From contig NZ_JAQIIO010000004.1 of NCBI RefSeq assembly GCF_027891095.1, positions 62,001 through 126,000 on the forward strand: 64,000 nucleotides of DNA, given 5' to 3'. The stretch's first letter is position 1, and the number at the start of each line of letters is the position of its first letter. Shown here piece by piece: positions 35,240 through 42,335 of the stretch. This DNA comes from Aliiroseovarius salicola (lineage in GTDB: Bacteria; Pseudomonadota; Alphaproteobacteria; Rhodobacterales; Rhodobacteraceae). The translations under genes were made by a program, and so were the position numbers. Under the pieces are notes generated by a model. It was not told the origin of the DNA. It ran no database searches and worked only from the letters and a program-made list of their open reading frames with translations.

Positions 35240-36808
35240 ATGCAAGAGATCTCCACCAATCGTATCGTCATTATCGGCGCTGGGATGGGGGCGCTTTATG
35301 CGGCGCTGAAACTGGCGCCATGCCCGGTTGTGGTGATCTCGCCTGAACCTTTGGGGGAAGGAGCAAGCTCTGCATGGGCGCAAGGTGGTGTGGCCGCGGC
35401 GATGGATGTCGAAGACAGCCCGGAGAGCCATGCGGGCGATACCGAGCGCGCTGGGGCTGGCACCGTTGATGCGGACGTGGCGCGCATGGTCACGCGTGAG
35501 GCTCGTCAGCATATCATTGACCTGACCACGCTCGGCACGCCTTTTGATCGCACTGAAGATGGAGAATATGTGCTGTCGCGCGAGGCTGCGCACAGTTTTG
35601 CCCGGGTGGTGCGAGTGAAAGGTGATCAGGCCGGGGCAGAGATCATGGCGGCGCTTATCGAACAAGTGCGTGAAACTCCCTCGGTTCAGGTGTTGCAGGG
35701 CACGATGGCCGTGGATCTCGACGTGTCAGACGGATGCATAACCGGAGTGGCGGTCACGCAAAGTGATGACAATCGTTCGGCCCCTGTCATGTTGCGTGGC
35801 GTGGCCTATCTTCTGGCGGGCGGGGGCTCCGGCGGGCTTTATGCGCTCACCACCAATCCGCCGCGTATACGCGGTCAGGTGATCGGTATGGCGGCCCGCG
35901 CGGGCGCTGAAATTGCTGATGCAGAATTTGTCCAATTCCACCCGACCGCAATGGATGTGGGTGAGGACCCAGCGCCCCTGGCCACGGAAGCGTTGCGCGG
36001 AGAAGGGGCCATTCTGATCAACAAGCATGGCCATCGTTTCATGCCGGCCATTCACCCGGACGCCGAACTTGCTCCGCGGGACGTGGTGGCCCGTGCGATT
36101 TTTGCCGAAGTGCAGGCGGGCAATCGGCCAATGCTCGACACCCGTGCGGCTCTGGGTGAAGAAATCAAGACCCAGTTTCCTTCGGTTGCGGAATATTGTG
36201 CCCGAAATGACATTGACCCGGCGGTTGACCCTATTCCAGTTGCTCCCGCCGCGCACTACCATATGGGTGGGATTGCCACCGATGAAAATGGACGGGCGTC
36301 GCTGGAAAGGTTGTGGGTCTGTGGTGAGGCATCTTCAACCGGATTGCACGGGGCTAACCGATTGGCCTCAAACGGGTTGCTGGAAGCTCTTGTCTATGCG
36401 CGCCTCTGTGCTGACAACATTATGCAATCGATTGATATCAAATCCGATGCAGCCCCTGTGGATATTCGTTTTGAACCCGGGGGCACTGCGCCCGAAGAGG
36501 CGGCCGTCATGGCGCTGCGCCGTACCATGACCGATCTGGTTGGCGTGGTACGGGATGAAACGGGTTTGACACGCGCCCTGCGAAATATCGCAACGCTGGA
36601 AGCTGACCAGTCACATTCCTTGGCGTTTCGCAATATGTGTGCCACCGCCACACTGATTGCAGCGGGCGCGCGTGAGCGGCGTGAGAGCCGCGGTGCACAT
36701 GAGCGTTCAGACTATCCTGACCCGGTGCCCGGACCGGGCAAACGTTCATTCATGACATTGACCCAGGCGCTCGAAATACGCGCGCAGGCCTGTGAGGAAA
36801 CCCAATGA
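35240..36808 (+). CDS. nadB: L-aspartate oxidase
   Basis: NadB oxidises L-aspartate to iminoaspartate with FAD, supplying NadA. The 522-residue protein has the N-terminal FAD-binding motif IIGAGMGALYAALKL (about 11-25), the family SSAWAQGGVAAAM (about 48), an FQFHPTAM-like segment (about 233) and CGEASSTGLHGANRLASNGLLE (about 357-378). The C-terminal helical domain carries RxRR-rich charge (ARERRESRG). The stop overlaps the nadC start by four bases. Confidence 0.97.
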   Translation: MQEISTNRIVIIGAGMGALYAALKLAPCPVVVISPEPLGEGASSAWAQGGVAAAMDVEDSPESHAGDTERAGAGTVDADVARMVTREARQHIIDLTTLGTPFDRTEDGEYVLSREAAHSFARVVRVKGDQAGAEIMAALIEQVRETPSVQVLQGTMAVDLDVSDGCITGVAVTQSDDNRSAPVMLRGVAYLLAGGGSGGLYALTTNPPRIRGQVIGMAARAGAEIADAEFVQFHPTAMDVGEDPAPLATEALRGEGAILINKHGHRFMPAIHPDAELAPRDVVARAIFAEVQAGNRPMLDTRAALGEEIKTQFPSVAEYCARNDIDPAVDPIPVAPAAHYHMGGIATDENGRASLERLWVCGEASSTGLHGANRLASNGLLEALVYARLCADNIMQSIDIKSDAAPVDIRFEPGGTAPEEAAVMALRRTMTDLVGVVRDETGLTRALRNIATLEADQSHSLAFRNMCATATLIAAGARERRESRGAHERSDYPDPVPGPGKRSFMTLTQALEIRAQACEETQ

Positions 36809-37653
36809 CTTTTGCTTCCGTTCCCGATCTCGTCCTCGAACCGATGGTGCGTGGTGCCTTGATGGAGGATCTGGGCAGCTATGGTGACGTGACGACCCGC
36901 GCTGTGATCCCGGCAGACACCAATTATGACGCGCGACTGAATGCCCGCGAAGATGCAGTCGTGTCGGGTATGCAAATCGCCGCTCTGGCATTTCGATTGG
37001 TAGACCCATCGCTTGAGATCGTGACCCATATCGCCGATGGCCAGCCGTGCAAAAAGGGCGACACGCTGATGGAAATCAAGGGATCGGCCGCTTCGATCCT
37101 GTCGGGTGAGCGCGTTGCTCTTAATTTCGCCGGACGACTGACCGGAATTGCCACCAAAACCTCAGGATTTGTGGCCGAGACCAAGGGCACCGCCGCTCGC
37201 GTTACCTGCACGCGCAAAACCACACCCGGTCTTCGGCTGGTCGAGAAACTGGCCGTGTTGCATGGCGGAGGCTTCAATCATCGCTATTCGCTGTCTGACG
37301 CGATCCTGATCAAGGACAATCACATCGCTGCAGCTGGCGGTGTGCGTCAGGTGCTAGAGGCCACGAAAGCTCATGCGAGCCATATGATGGCGGTGGAGAT
37401 CGAAGTAGACAGGCTGGACCAGTTGGCTGAAGCGCTTGACGTGGGCGGGGCATCTGTCGTGCTCCTCGACAATATGGACAATGATATGTTGCGTGAGGCC
37501 GTTAAAATGGTTGATGGGCGGATCAAGACCGAGGCCAGTGGCAACGTGACCTTGGACCGGATTGCCTCAATTGCAGCGACCGGCGTAGACTACATTTCAT
37601 CTGGCGCCTTGACCCATTCAGCGCGCACCGTGGATTTGGGTCTGGATTTCTGA
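36805..37653 (+). CDS. nadC: Nicotinate-nucleotide pyrophosphorylase (carboxylating)
   Basis: NadC converts quinolinate and phosphoribosyl pyrophosphate to nicotinate mononucleotide and CO2. The 282-residue protein has the QPRTase signatures CTRKTTPGLRLVEKLAVLHGG (about 135-155), NHRYSLSDAILIKDNHI (about 158-174) and EASGNVTLDRI (about 245-255). Length and order are normal, and it is the last gene of the nadABC operon. Confidence 0.97.
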   Translation: MTFASVPDLVLEPMVRGALMEDLGSYGDVTTRAVIPADTNYDARLNAREDAVVSGMQIAALAFRLVDPSLEIVTHIADGQPCKKGDTLMEIKGSAASILSGERVALNFAGRLTGIATKTSGFVAETKGTAARVTCTRKTTPGLRLVEKLAVLHGGGFNHRYSLSDAILIKDNHIAAAGGVRQVLEATKAHASHMMAVEIEVDRLDQLAEALDVGGASVVLLDNMDNDMLREAVKMVDGRIKTEASGNVTLDRIASIAATGVDYISSGALTHSARTVDLGLDF

Positions 37654-37668
37654 GAACGCGCCAGCCCC

Positions 37669-38544
37669 TTACCCAGTCAGAAGTGTCACTCCCGGGATCG
37701 ACTTGATTTCATGCATGTCATCATCATAAGCGCGTGATAATTCATCCATAAGCTCTTCAGTCCAGCCGGGGAGGGTGATTTCCTCTTCGATTTCCTCTTC
37801 CAGTGCGAATTTGTCCAGAAAGGCCGACAGGACACGACGGCGTTGGATCTCACTATGGATCGGGTGGGTGTGCATGTAGGCCCGAAGCCGCTTCATCCCT
37901 TCTCTGGCCATGATTTTCATGAGAATGTCCAATCCGCCTTTGAGGCGGATCTGGGGGTCAAGCCCGGCAATCTCATGCATGACTTCGGGCCAAATCAGGG
38001 GGGTGTCCTCGTTGCACCAAACTGTGATGGGAGTATCCGGATTTGCCTCGCGAATAGAGTAGATGGTATCGGACCAAAAAAGGGTGCGGGGATTCACATC
38101 TTCAAGAAGCTTGGAAAGCTGATCTTCCGGAACTTTTGAGGCAAGTGCCGGTATCAGGGTCGCAATATCCCGCATCCCCATGAAAAACTCGACCTGATGC
38201 TTGTTAAAAAGATTGCGAATGCGACGTGTATTACGCTGTGCCAATGGGTAAAGCGCCCCGCCTTCCAACGCCCGGAACGGGGCCCCAAGAAAATTGTCGT
38301 GACCAAATACAATACGTTCCGCGTCATCCAGATCTACAAAATGCTCGATCAGCATCTCTTGAGTGTCGAGATCTGCCTTTTCGCCGTCCAACTTGTTCAA
38401 GACATCAGCCAGCATTCTTCGATAGCGGTTGGGACCGGGAACGCAGACTCCTTCCTGAGCAAGAACACCTGCGTTCTTCAAGAGAGAGCGCAGCAGTTGG
38501 TCGTCATCGGTGCAATGTGATCCGATTTGGAAAGAGATCTTCAT
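37669..38544 (-). CDS. Sulfotransferase-like hypothetical protein
   Basis: A 291-residue cytoplasmic protein that I cannot name. The N-terminus (KISFQIGSHCTDDDQLLRSLL, then EGVCVPGP) lines up by eye with the start of P-loop sulfotransferases (hhhHIGxxKTGTTxLQxxL...GVxYPG). However, the Gly/Thr-rich loop is replaced by CTDDDQ, so PAPS binding may be lost. The C-terminus is very acidic (LEEEIEEEITLPGWTEEL). It is convergent with nadC and divergent from the ABC permease, 85 bases away. A catalytically dead or altered sulfotransferase fold is inference. Confidence 0.5.
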   Translation of the reverse strand: MKISFQIGSHCTDDDQLLRSLLKNAGVLAQEGVCVPGPNRYRRMLADVLNKLDGEKADLDTQEMLIEHFVDLDDAERIVFGHDNFLGAPFRALEGGALYPLAQRNTRRIRNLFNKHQVEFFMGMRDIATLIPALASKVPEDQLSKLLEDVNPRTLFWSDTIYSIREANPDTPITVWCNEDTPLIWPEVMHEIAGLDPQIRLKGGLDILMKIMAREGMKRLRAYMHTHPIHSEIQRRRVLSAFLDKFALEEEIEEEITLPGWTEELMDELSRAYDDDMHEIKSIPGVTLLTG

Positions 38545-38629
38545 TCCCTGCTGCGTCCTTTTGACTGGTTTTCACAAACATATGGCGCTTTTCTGGACAG
38601 TTAAACCCGAATTGGTTTATGGGCTGTTT

Positions 38630-40303
38630 ATGACCGAGCAAAATACTCAGCCTTCCAGATCAGGCATTGTGAAATCTTCGCTGCACAGATGGCGAATTTC
38701 TCCATGGTCGATAGGTGCTGCCTTTATTGCTGCGCTGGTCATGATGCCTATTCTGTCGATTATCTGGATGGCTCTAACTCCCGAGGAAAACGCCTGGCCG
38801 CACCTGATGGCCACCACATTGCCTCGCTATACCATCAATACTTTGGTCATTTGCATATCGGTAGGCGTGCTGTCCGCAGCGATCGGGATGGGATCAGCCT
38901 GGATGCTGACCATGTACCGTTTCTGGGGGTCGCGCTGGATGCAGTGGCTCTTGCTGACACCGCTCGCGATACCGGCCTATGTGGGCGCCTATGCGATGGT
39001 GGATTTCCTCGAATATGCCGGACCAGTGCAGACCGGATTGCGCAACCTGTTCGGCTGGGAGAGCTCGCGTGACTACTGGTTTCCCGAGATTCGATCACGT
39101 TGGGCGGCCATAGTGGTTCTGACCGCCGCACTGAACCCTTATGTGTTCTTGCTGGCGCGCACTGCTTTGCGAGAGCAATCCGGGGATGCCTATGAAGTTG
39201 CCCGCGCGTTGGGGGCAGGGCCCTTTGCTCGGTTCTGGCGCGTTGGTCTTCCTCTTGCCCGCCCGGCAATTGCAGCAGGTGTTGCGATTGTGATGATGGA
39301 AACCTTGTCCGACTTTGGCGTGGTGGATTTCTTTGCGGTTCAGACCCTGACCACCGGGATTTTCTCGATCTGGCTTGAAAGCCATAACGCGGGTGGGGCA
39401 GCACAGATTGCGCTGGTCATTCTTGGGTTCGTGTTTCTTCTCGCAGCACTTGAAAAAGTCGGCCGTTCACGCTCGCGCTTCTATCGGACCTCTCGACAGA
39501 GCCGCCCGGTTGCACCGCGTCGCCTGACCGGGTTTTCTGCATTCATGTGCCTTGCGCTATGCGCTGTACCATTTGTCGTTGGTTTTGTAATGCCTGTCGG
39601 TGTGCTCTTGTATCACGCGATAAACAAACCTGAATTCTGGTTCTCAAACGGACTCATGTCGGCTCTTCTCCATACGCTGACGGTCGGAGGGGCCGCAGCC
39701 CTGATCACGGTGATCGGAGCTTTGTTTCTGGTCTACGGTGTGCGTATGACCGGTCGTCAGTTGCCGCGTAAGCTCATGCCCCTGACAACCATTGGCTATG
39801 CGGCGCCAGGTGCTGTTTTAGGGGTTGGAATACTTATCCCGATGGCAGCGGCGGACAATTTCGCAGCAGATACCGTTCTGGCTGTCTCAGGCTGGGATCC
39901 GGGACTTGTCATGACGGGTACGGCATTTGCGGTGATCTACGCCTATTGTGTGCGATTCTTTGCAATCGCCCAGGGGGCTGCGGATGCTGCGTTCGGACGG
40001 GTCTCTCCAAGCCTTCCAATGGCGGCACGCTCTCTGGGGCGCAACGCGCGCGGCGCGCTGACGGAAGTTTATGTCCCTCTGATCCGCGGATCAGTTGGCA
40101 CTGCTTTGCTTCTGGTTTTCGTCGACAGTGTGAAGGAATTGCCAGCCACATTGCTTCTGCGCCCCTTTAATTACGGTACTTTGGCGACCCGTGTTTACGA
40201 ACAAGCCTCTCTTGAACAGCTCGAGCAGGCCGCACCTCCGGCGATTATGGTGATCACTGTCGGACTAATCGCGGTCGCAATGTTGGCGCGTGCGGGGAAA
40301 TAG
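38630..40303 (+). CDS. FbpB-like iron(III)-type ABC permease
   Basis: A 557-residue fused two-domain permease with about twelve membrane helices, as in FbpB/SfuB ferric iron importers. Each half has an EAA-type coupling loop: YEVARALGAGPFARFWRVGLP (about 193) and AARSLGRNARGALTEVYVPL (about 465), the latter followed by DSVKELPATLLLRPF. The start at 38630 gives the N-terminus MTEQNTQPS; an in-frame upstream start adds no membrane sequence. No binding protein or ATPase gene is next to it, so its partners must be elsewhere. It is the last gene before the tRNA-Thr integration site. Confidence 0.85.
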   Translation: MTEQNTQPSRSGIVKSSLHRWRISPWSIGAAFIAALVMMPILSIIWMALTPEENAWPHLMATTLPRYTINTLVICISVGVLSAAIGMGSAWMLTMYRFWGSRWMQWLLLTPLAIPAYVGAYAMVDFLEYAGPVQTGLRNLFGWESSRDYWFPEIRSRWAAIVVLTAALNPYVFLLARTALREQSGDAYEVARALGAGPFARFWRVGLPLARPAIAAGVAIVMMETLSDFGVVDFFAVQTLTTGIFSIWLESHNAGGAAQIALVILGFVFLLAALEKVGRSRSRFYRTSRQSRPVAPRRLTGFSAFMCLALCAVPFVVGFVMPVGVLLYHAINKPEFWFSNGLMSALLHTLTVGGAAALITVIGALFLVYGVRMTGRQLPRKLMPLTTIGYAAPGAVLGVGILIPMAAADNFAADTVLAVSGWDPGLVMTGTAFAVIYAYCVRFFAIAQGAADAAFGRVSPSLPMAARSLGRNARGALTEVYVPLIRGSVGTALLLVFVDSVKELPATLLLRPFNYGTLATRVYEQASLEQLEQAAPPAIMVITVGLIAVAMLARAGK

Positions 40304-40343
40304 GCTTGAACCCTCGGCCGAGTTCTCGTAAAGGAGTGCCCGT

Positions 40344-40419
40344 GCCCCTATAGCTCAGCTGGTAGAGCAACTGATTTGTAATCAGTAGGTCCGCGGTTCA
40401 AGTCCGTGTGGGGGCACCA
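40344..40419 (+). tRNA. tRNA-Thr (anticodon TGT)
   Basis: A complete 76-base cloverleaf with encoded CCA. The acceptor GCCCCTA pairs with TGGGGGC, the D-arm is AGCTCAGCTGGTAGAGC, the anticodon stem CTGAT/ATCAG encloses TTTGTAA with anticodon TGT, and the T-arm is CGCGGTTCAAGTCCGTG. It reads ACA (and ACG-wobble-limited) threonine codons. Its 3' 47 bases are the left attachment site of the island, so integration has kept the gene intact. Confidence 0.96.
40373..40419 (+). repeat. attL: 3' end of tRNA-Thr
   Basis: The 47 bases from the anticodon stem to CCA are repeated at 54425-54471 with a single A/G difference (40400 versus 54452). Homology stops sharply on both sides. This is the usual footprint of a tyrosine integrase using a tRNA 3' end. 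Confidence 0.93.
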
Positions 40420-40500
40420 GATAACCTCATATATAATCAAATGCTTATACGAGAAATGCGCGTATTATTGGCCATGAGATGGTCGTGGATTTTGGCTTTT

Positions 40501-40520
40501 GGGGGACAAATGGGGGACAA
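40501..40520 (+). repeat. Tandem GGGGGACAA repeats, left arm
   Basis: Two copies of GGGGGACAA at 40501-40509 and 40512-40520, 11 bases apart, lie about 80 bases inside attL. The same motif is paired at 54221-54240 and single at 54304-54312. One-turn spacing and presence near both ends suggest integrase arm-binding sites. Confidence 0.6.
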
Positions 40521-40857
40521 ATCACCCCGAATAAGCGCTGATTTGGCGTGCAATCATTGTCTTCTGTATATTCGTTACCACTTTCCTCACCACGTCGGCC
40601 TATGAACTTGGCCAAGATTGCCTTCAGGATCACATTCCCGCGAGTGGCTCCGATGCCAGTTTTGGAACTTTTGGTGCTGACCGCCGCGCGTAAATCGCAT
40701 GGCCCGACATATGGCAAACTTAATACCTTTTCCATCATCGGTGATTTTGTGGACGTTTCACCGCGAAATGAAATGTTACGGCCAGCCAAAGCACTCTCGA
40801 CACCCTTCAGAGCATGTGCACGGATCATGCGGAACGATCATAATGGAGGGAAAGATG
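40521..40857. other. Left-end gap of the island
   Basis: About 340 bases with no gene that I can support. A leftward 127-codon frame (40445-40828) overlaps it but has no ribosome site, no family resemblance and runs over the arm repeats. It ends at the small gene starting 40858. Confidence 0.55.
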
Positions 40858-41124
40858 ATGCTTGATGACACCCCGTCACCGGAGAAAGTCTACCTGCTCT
40901 GCGGCGAACTTCTGCGTGACGAGGGAATAGAGAACCCTAAGCGCGAACACGTCGCTCGCATGTTGGGTTACGCGCTCACCTTTGCTCACATCAATTTCTC
41001 GGAGGAGGAAGGAGGCGACGCGACTGACAGGGCCGCGATTATGAAGATGATTGTGACCGCCGCCGCCGCTGCGGAAGAGTGGCATGAGGAGTTCAGTCAG
41101 GTGGCAAGGCAAGTGTTTAAGTGA
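40858..41124 (+). CDS. Small hypothetical protein (island)
   Basis: An 88-residue, probably soluble helical protein (MLDDTPSPEKVYLLCGELLRDEG...). GGAGGG lies seven bases before this ATG (another ATG is three bases upstream), which is why the longer open frame from 40699 is rejected. The body is acidic and alanine-rich near the end (TAAAAAEEWHEEFSQVARQ). I do not recognise a family. It is 140 bases upstream of the next gene on the same strand. Confidence 0.6.
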   Translation: MLDDTPSPEKVYLLCGELLRDEGIENPKREHVARMLGYALTFAHINFSEEEGGDATDRAAIMKMIVTAAAAAEEWHEEFSQVARQVFK

Positions 41125-41140
41125 TACGCCGCTGACGCGC

Positions 41141-41186
41141 TGACTGGCGTATGACTATGACGCTGACTGAGGCAGAGGATACCACC
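41141..41186 (+). repeat. Imperfect repeat left of the 237-residue gene
   Basis: TGACTGGCGTATG (41141-41153) then CGCTGACTGAGGC (41161-41173) and GATACCACC (41178-41186). The same three blocks in the same order occur at 42082-42119 on the other side of the 41265-41978 gene. CGCTGAC also recurs at 41130-41140. Confidence 0.5.
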
Positions 41187-41264
41187 GATTGCCATCAATG
41201 ACCTATCTTTGATGACCAGATTTTGCCATGTCTTGTGCAAGCAACCTAACATGGTGAGGGCAAC

Positions 41265-41978
41265 ATGCAGGACCGATACGCGGGTGATGTCGGAGATTAT
41301 GTGAAGCTCGGACTGCTCAGGGCATTGGGAAAAGGTCGGCAAACTGGTGTGGTCTGGTATCGGTTCCCCGACGAAGACCACAATAATGATGGTCGCCACG
41401 TTAAATATCTCTCTCAGCCAGAGAGATACAGGTATCTCGATCCTGATCTGTATGATCACTTGCGAAAAGTGGTGGTCAGCGCCCGCACTGTTAGCTCGCT
41501 GCTGCCCACGCTGCCCGGTGCTGTATCCGTTGGAAACAGCGTTGATAGTGGTGTTGTTCCCGCGCGCCTGAGGCGCGATTGGAGGCGAACTTGGTTTGAT
41601 CGTGCTCTCCGCGAAGTCTCAGGTTGTGACATCGTCTTTGCGGATCCTGACAATGGTATCGTAGATGACGCGGACACAAGAAAGAGGTCAGCAAAGTACG
41701 GCAAGCAAATACCGTTGAACGAAGTGCAGACGTTGGCGGACGGGCGCTGCGCTGTGATCTACCACCACAACACTCGAAGGGCTGGAGGTCATGACGCAGA
41801 GGTCGACCATTGGCTTGGCAATTTTGGCGTACCGAGCATGGCAGTGCGAGCCACAGCTTATAGTCCGCGCACCTTCTTCGTGTTAAACCCGGATCACGAA
41901 ACGGTTTCTCGTGTGGTCAAGTTCTGTGAACGGTGGGGAAAAATGAAAGTCAGATTGCATACCGCGCATAGCAATTAA
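41265..41978 (+). CDS. Hypothetical protein, possible methyltransferase-like fold
   Basis: A 237-residue soluble protein beginning MQDRYAGDVGDYVKLGLLRAL. GAGGG precedes the ATG. The motif IVFADPDNGIV (about residue 125) has the position and flavour of the DPPY/DPPF catalytic loop of Rossmann methyltransferases such as RlmJ, and HHNTRRAGG follows, but the N-terminal SAM-binding glycine loop is not clear. Proteins with this start are widespread orphans in islands, as far as I recall. It is flanked by imperfect repeats (41141 and 42082), which hints at independent movement. No partner gene is obvious. Confidence 0.55.
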   Translation: MQDRYAGDVGDYVKLGLLRALGKGRQTGVVWYRFPDEDHNNDGRHVKYLSQPERYRYLDPDLYDHLRKVVVSARTVSSLLPTLPGAVSVGNSVDSGVVPARLRRDWRRTWFDRALREVSGCDIVFADPDNGIVDDADTRKRSAKYGKQIPLNEVQTLADGRCAVIYHHNTRRAGGHDAEVDHWLGNFGVPSMAVRATAYSPRTFFVLNPDHETVSRVVKFCERWGKMKVRLHTAHSN

Positions 41979-42081
41979 TGCAACTTATCTTCTACTGCAA
42001 TTCACGCCATTAGAAGTCGACCAAGTCAATGCGTACATGCGATTTGGTACATCTGTTGTTCTGACATGATATTGGCAAGAG

Positions 42082-42119
42082 TGACTGAGGTATGCGCTGA
42101 CTGAGACGGGGACACCACC
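42082..42119 (+). repeat. Imperfect repeat right of the 237-residue gene
   Basis: TGACTGAGGTATG (42082-42094), CGCTGACTGAGAC (42095-42107) and GACACCACC (42111-42119) repeat the blocks at 41141-41186 with the seven-base spacer removed. The palindrome CCCCTAGGGG (42123-42132) follows. The rest of the gap 41979-42335 has no supportable gene and should hold the promoter of the methylase cassette. Confidence 0.5.
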
Positions 42120-42335
42120 CCACCCCTAGGGGCACTCCGGCCATCTGCTTGGTATTTGTTATTGGACCCCGCGAGAAAATTTTCAGGGTAAAGCAACGGA
42201 CAGCATTATGCTCCGCGTCTTGAGCCAAACGAATTGCGGGCAACTCCTACACGCATAGACTGTTTTGAGGGTGCGCACCGGTCAAAGAGGTGCTAGCAAT
42301 TTACAAAAGTGAATTTCGAGTGGAGACAACCTGTC

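Noticed and set aside
40445-40828. 127-codon leftward frame at the island's left end
   Set aside because: No ribosome site, no recognisable domain, and it runs across the arm repeats.
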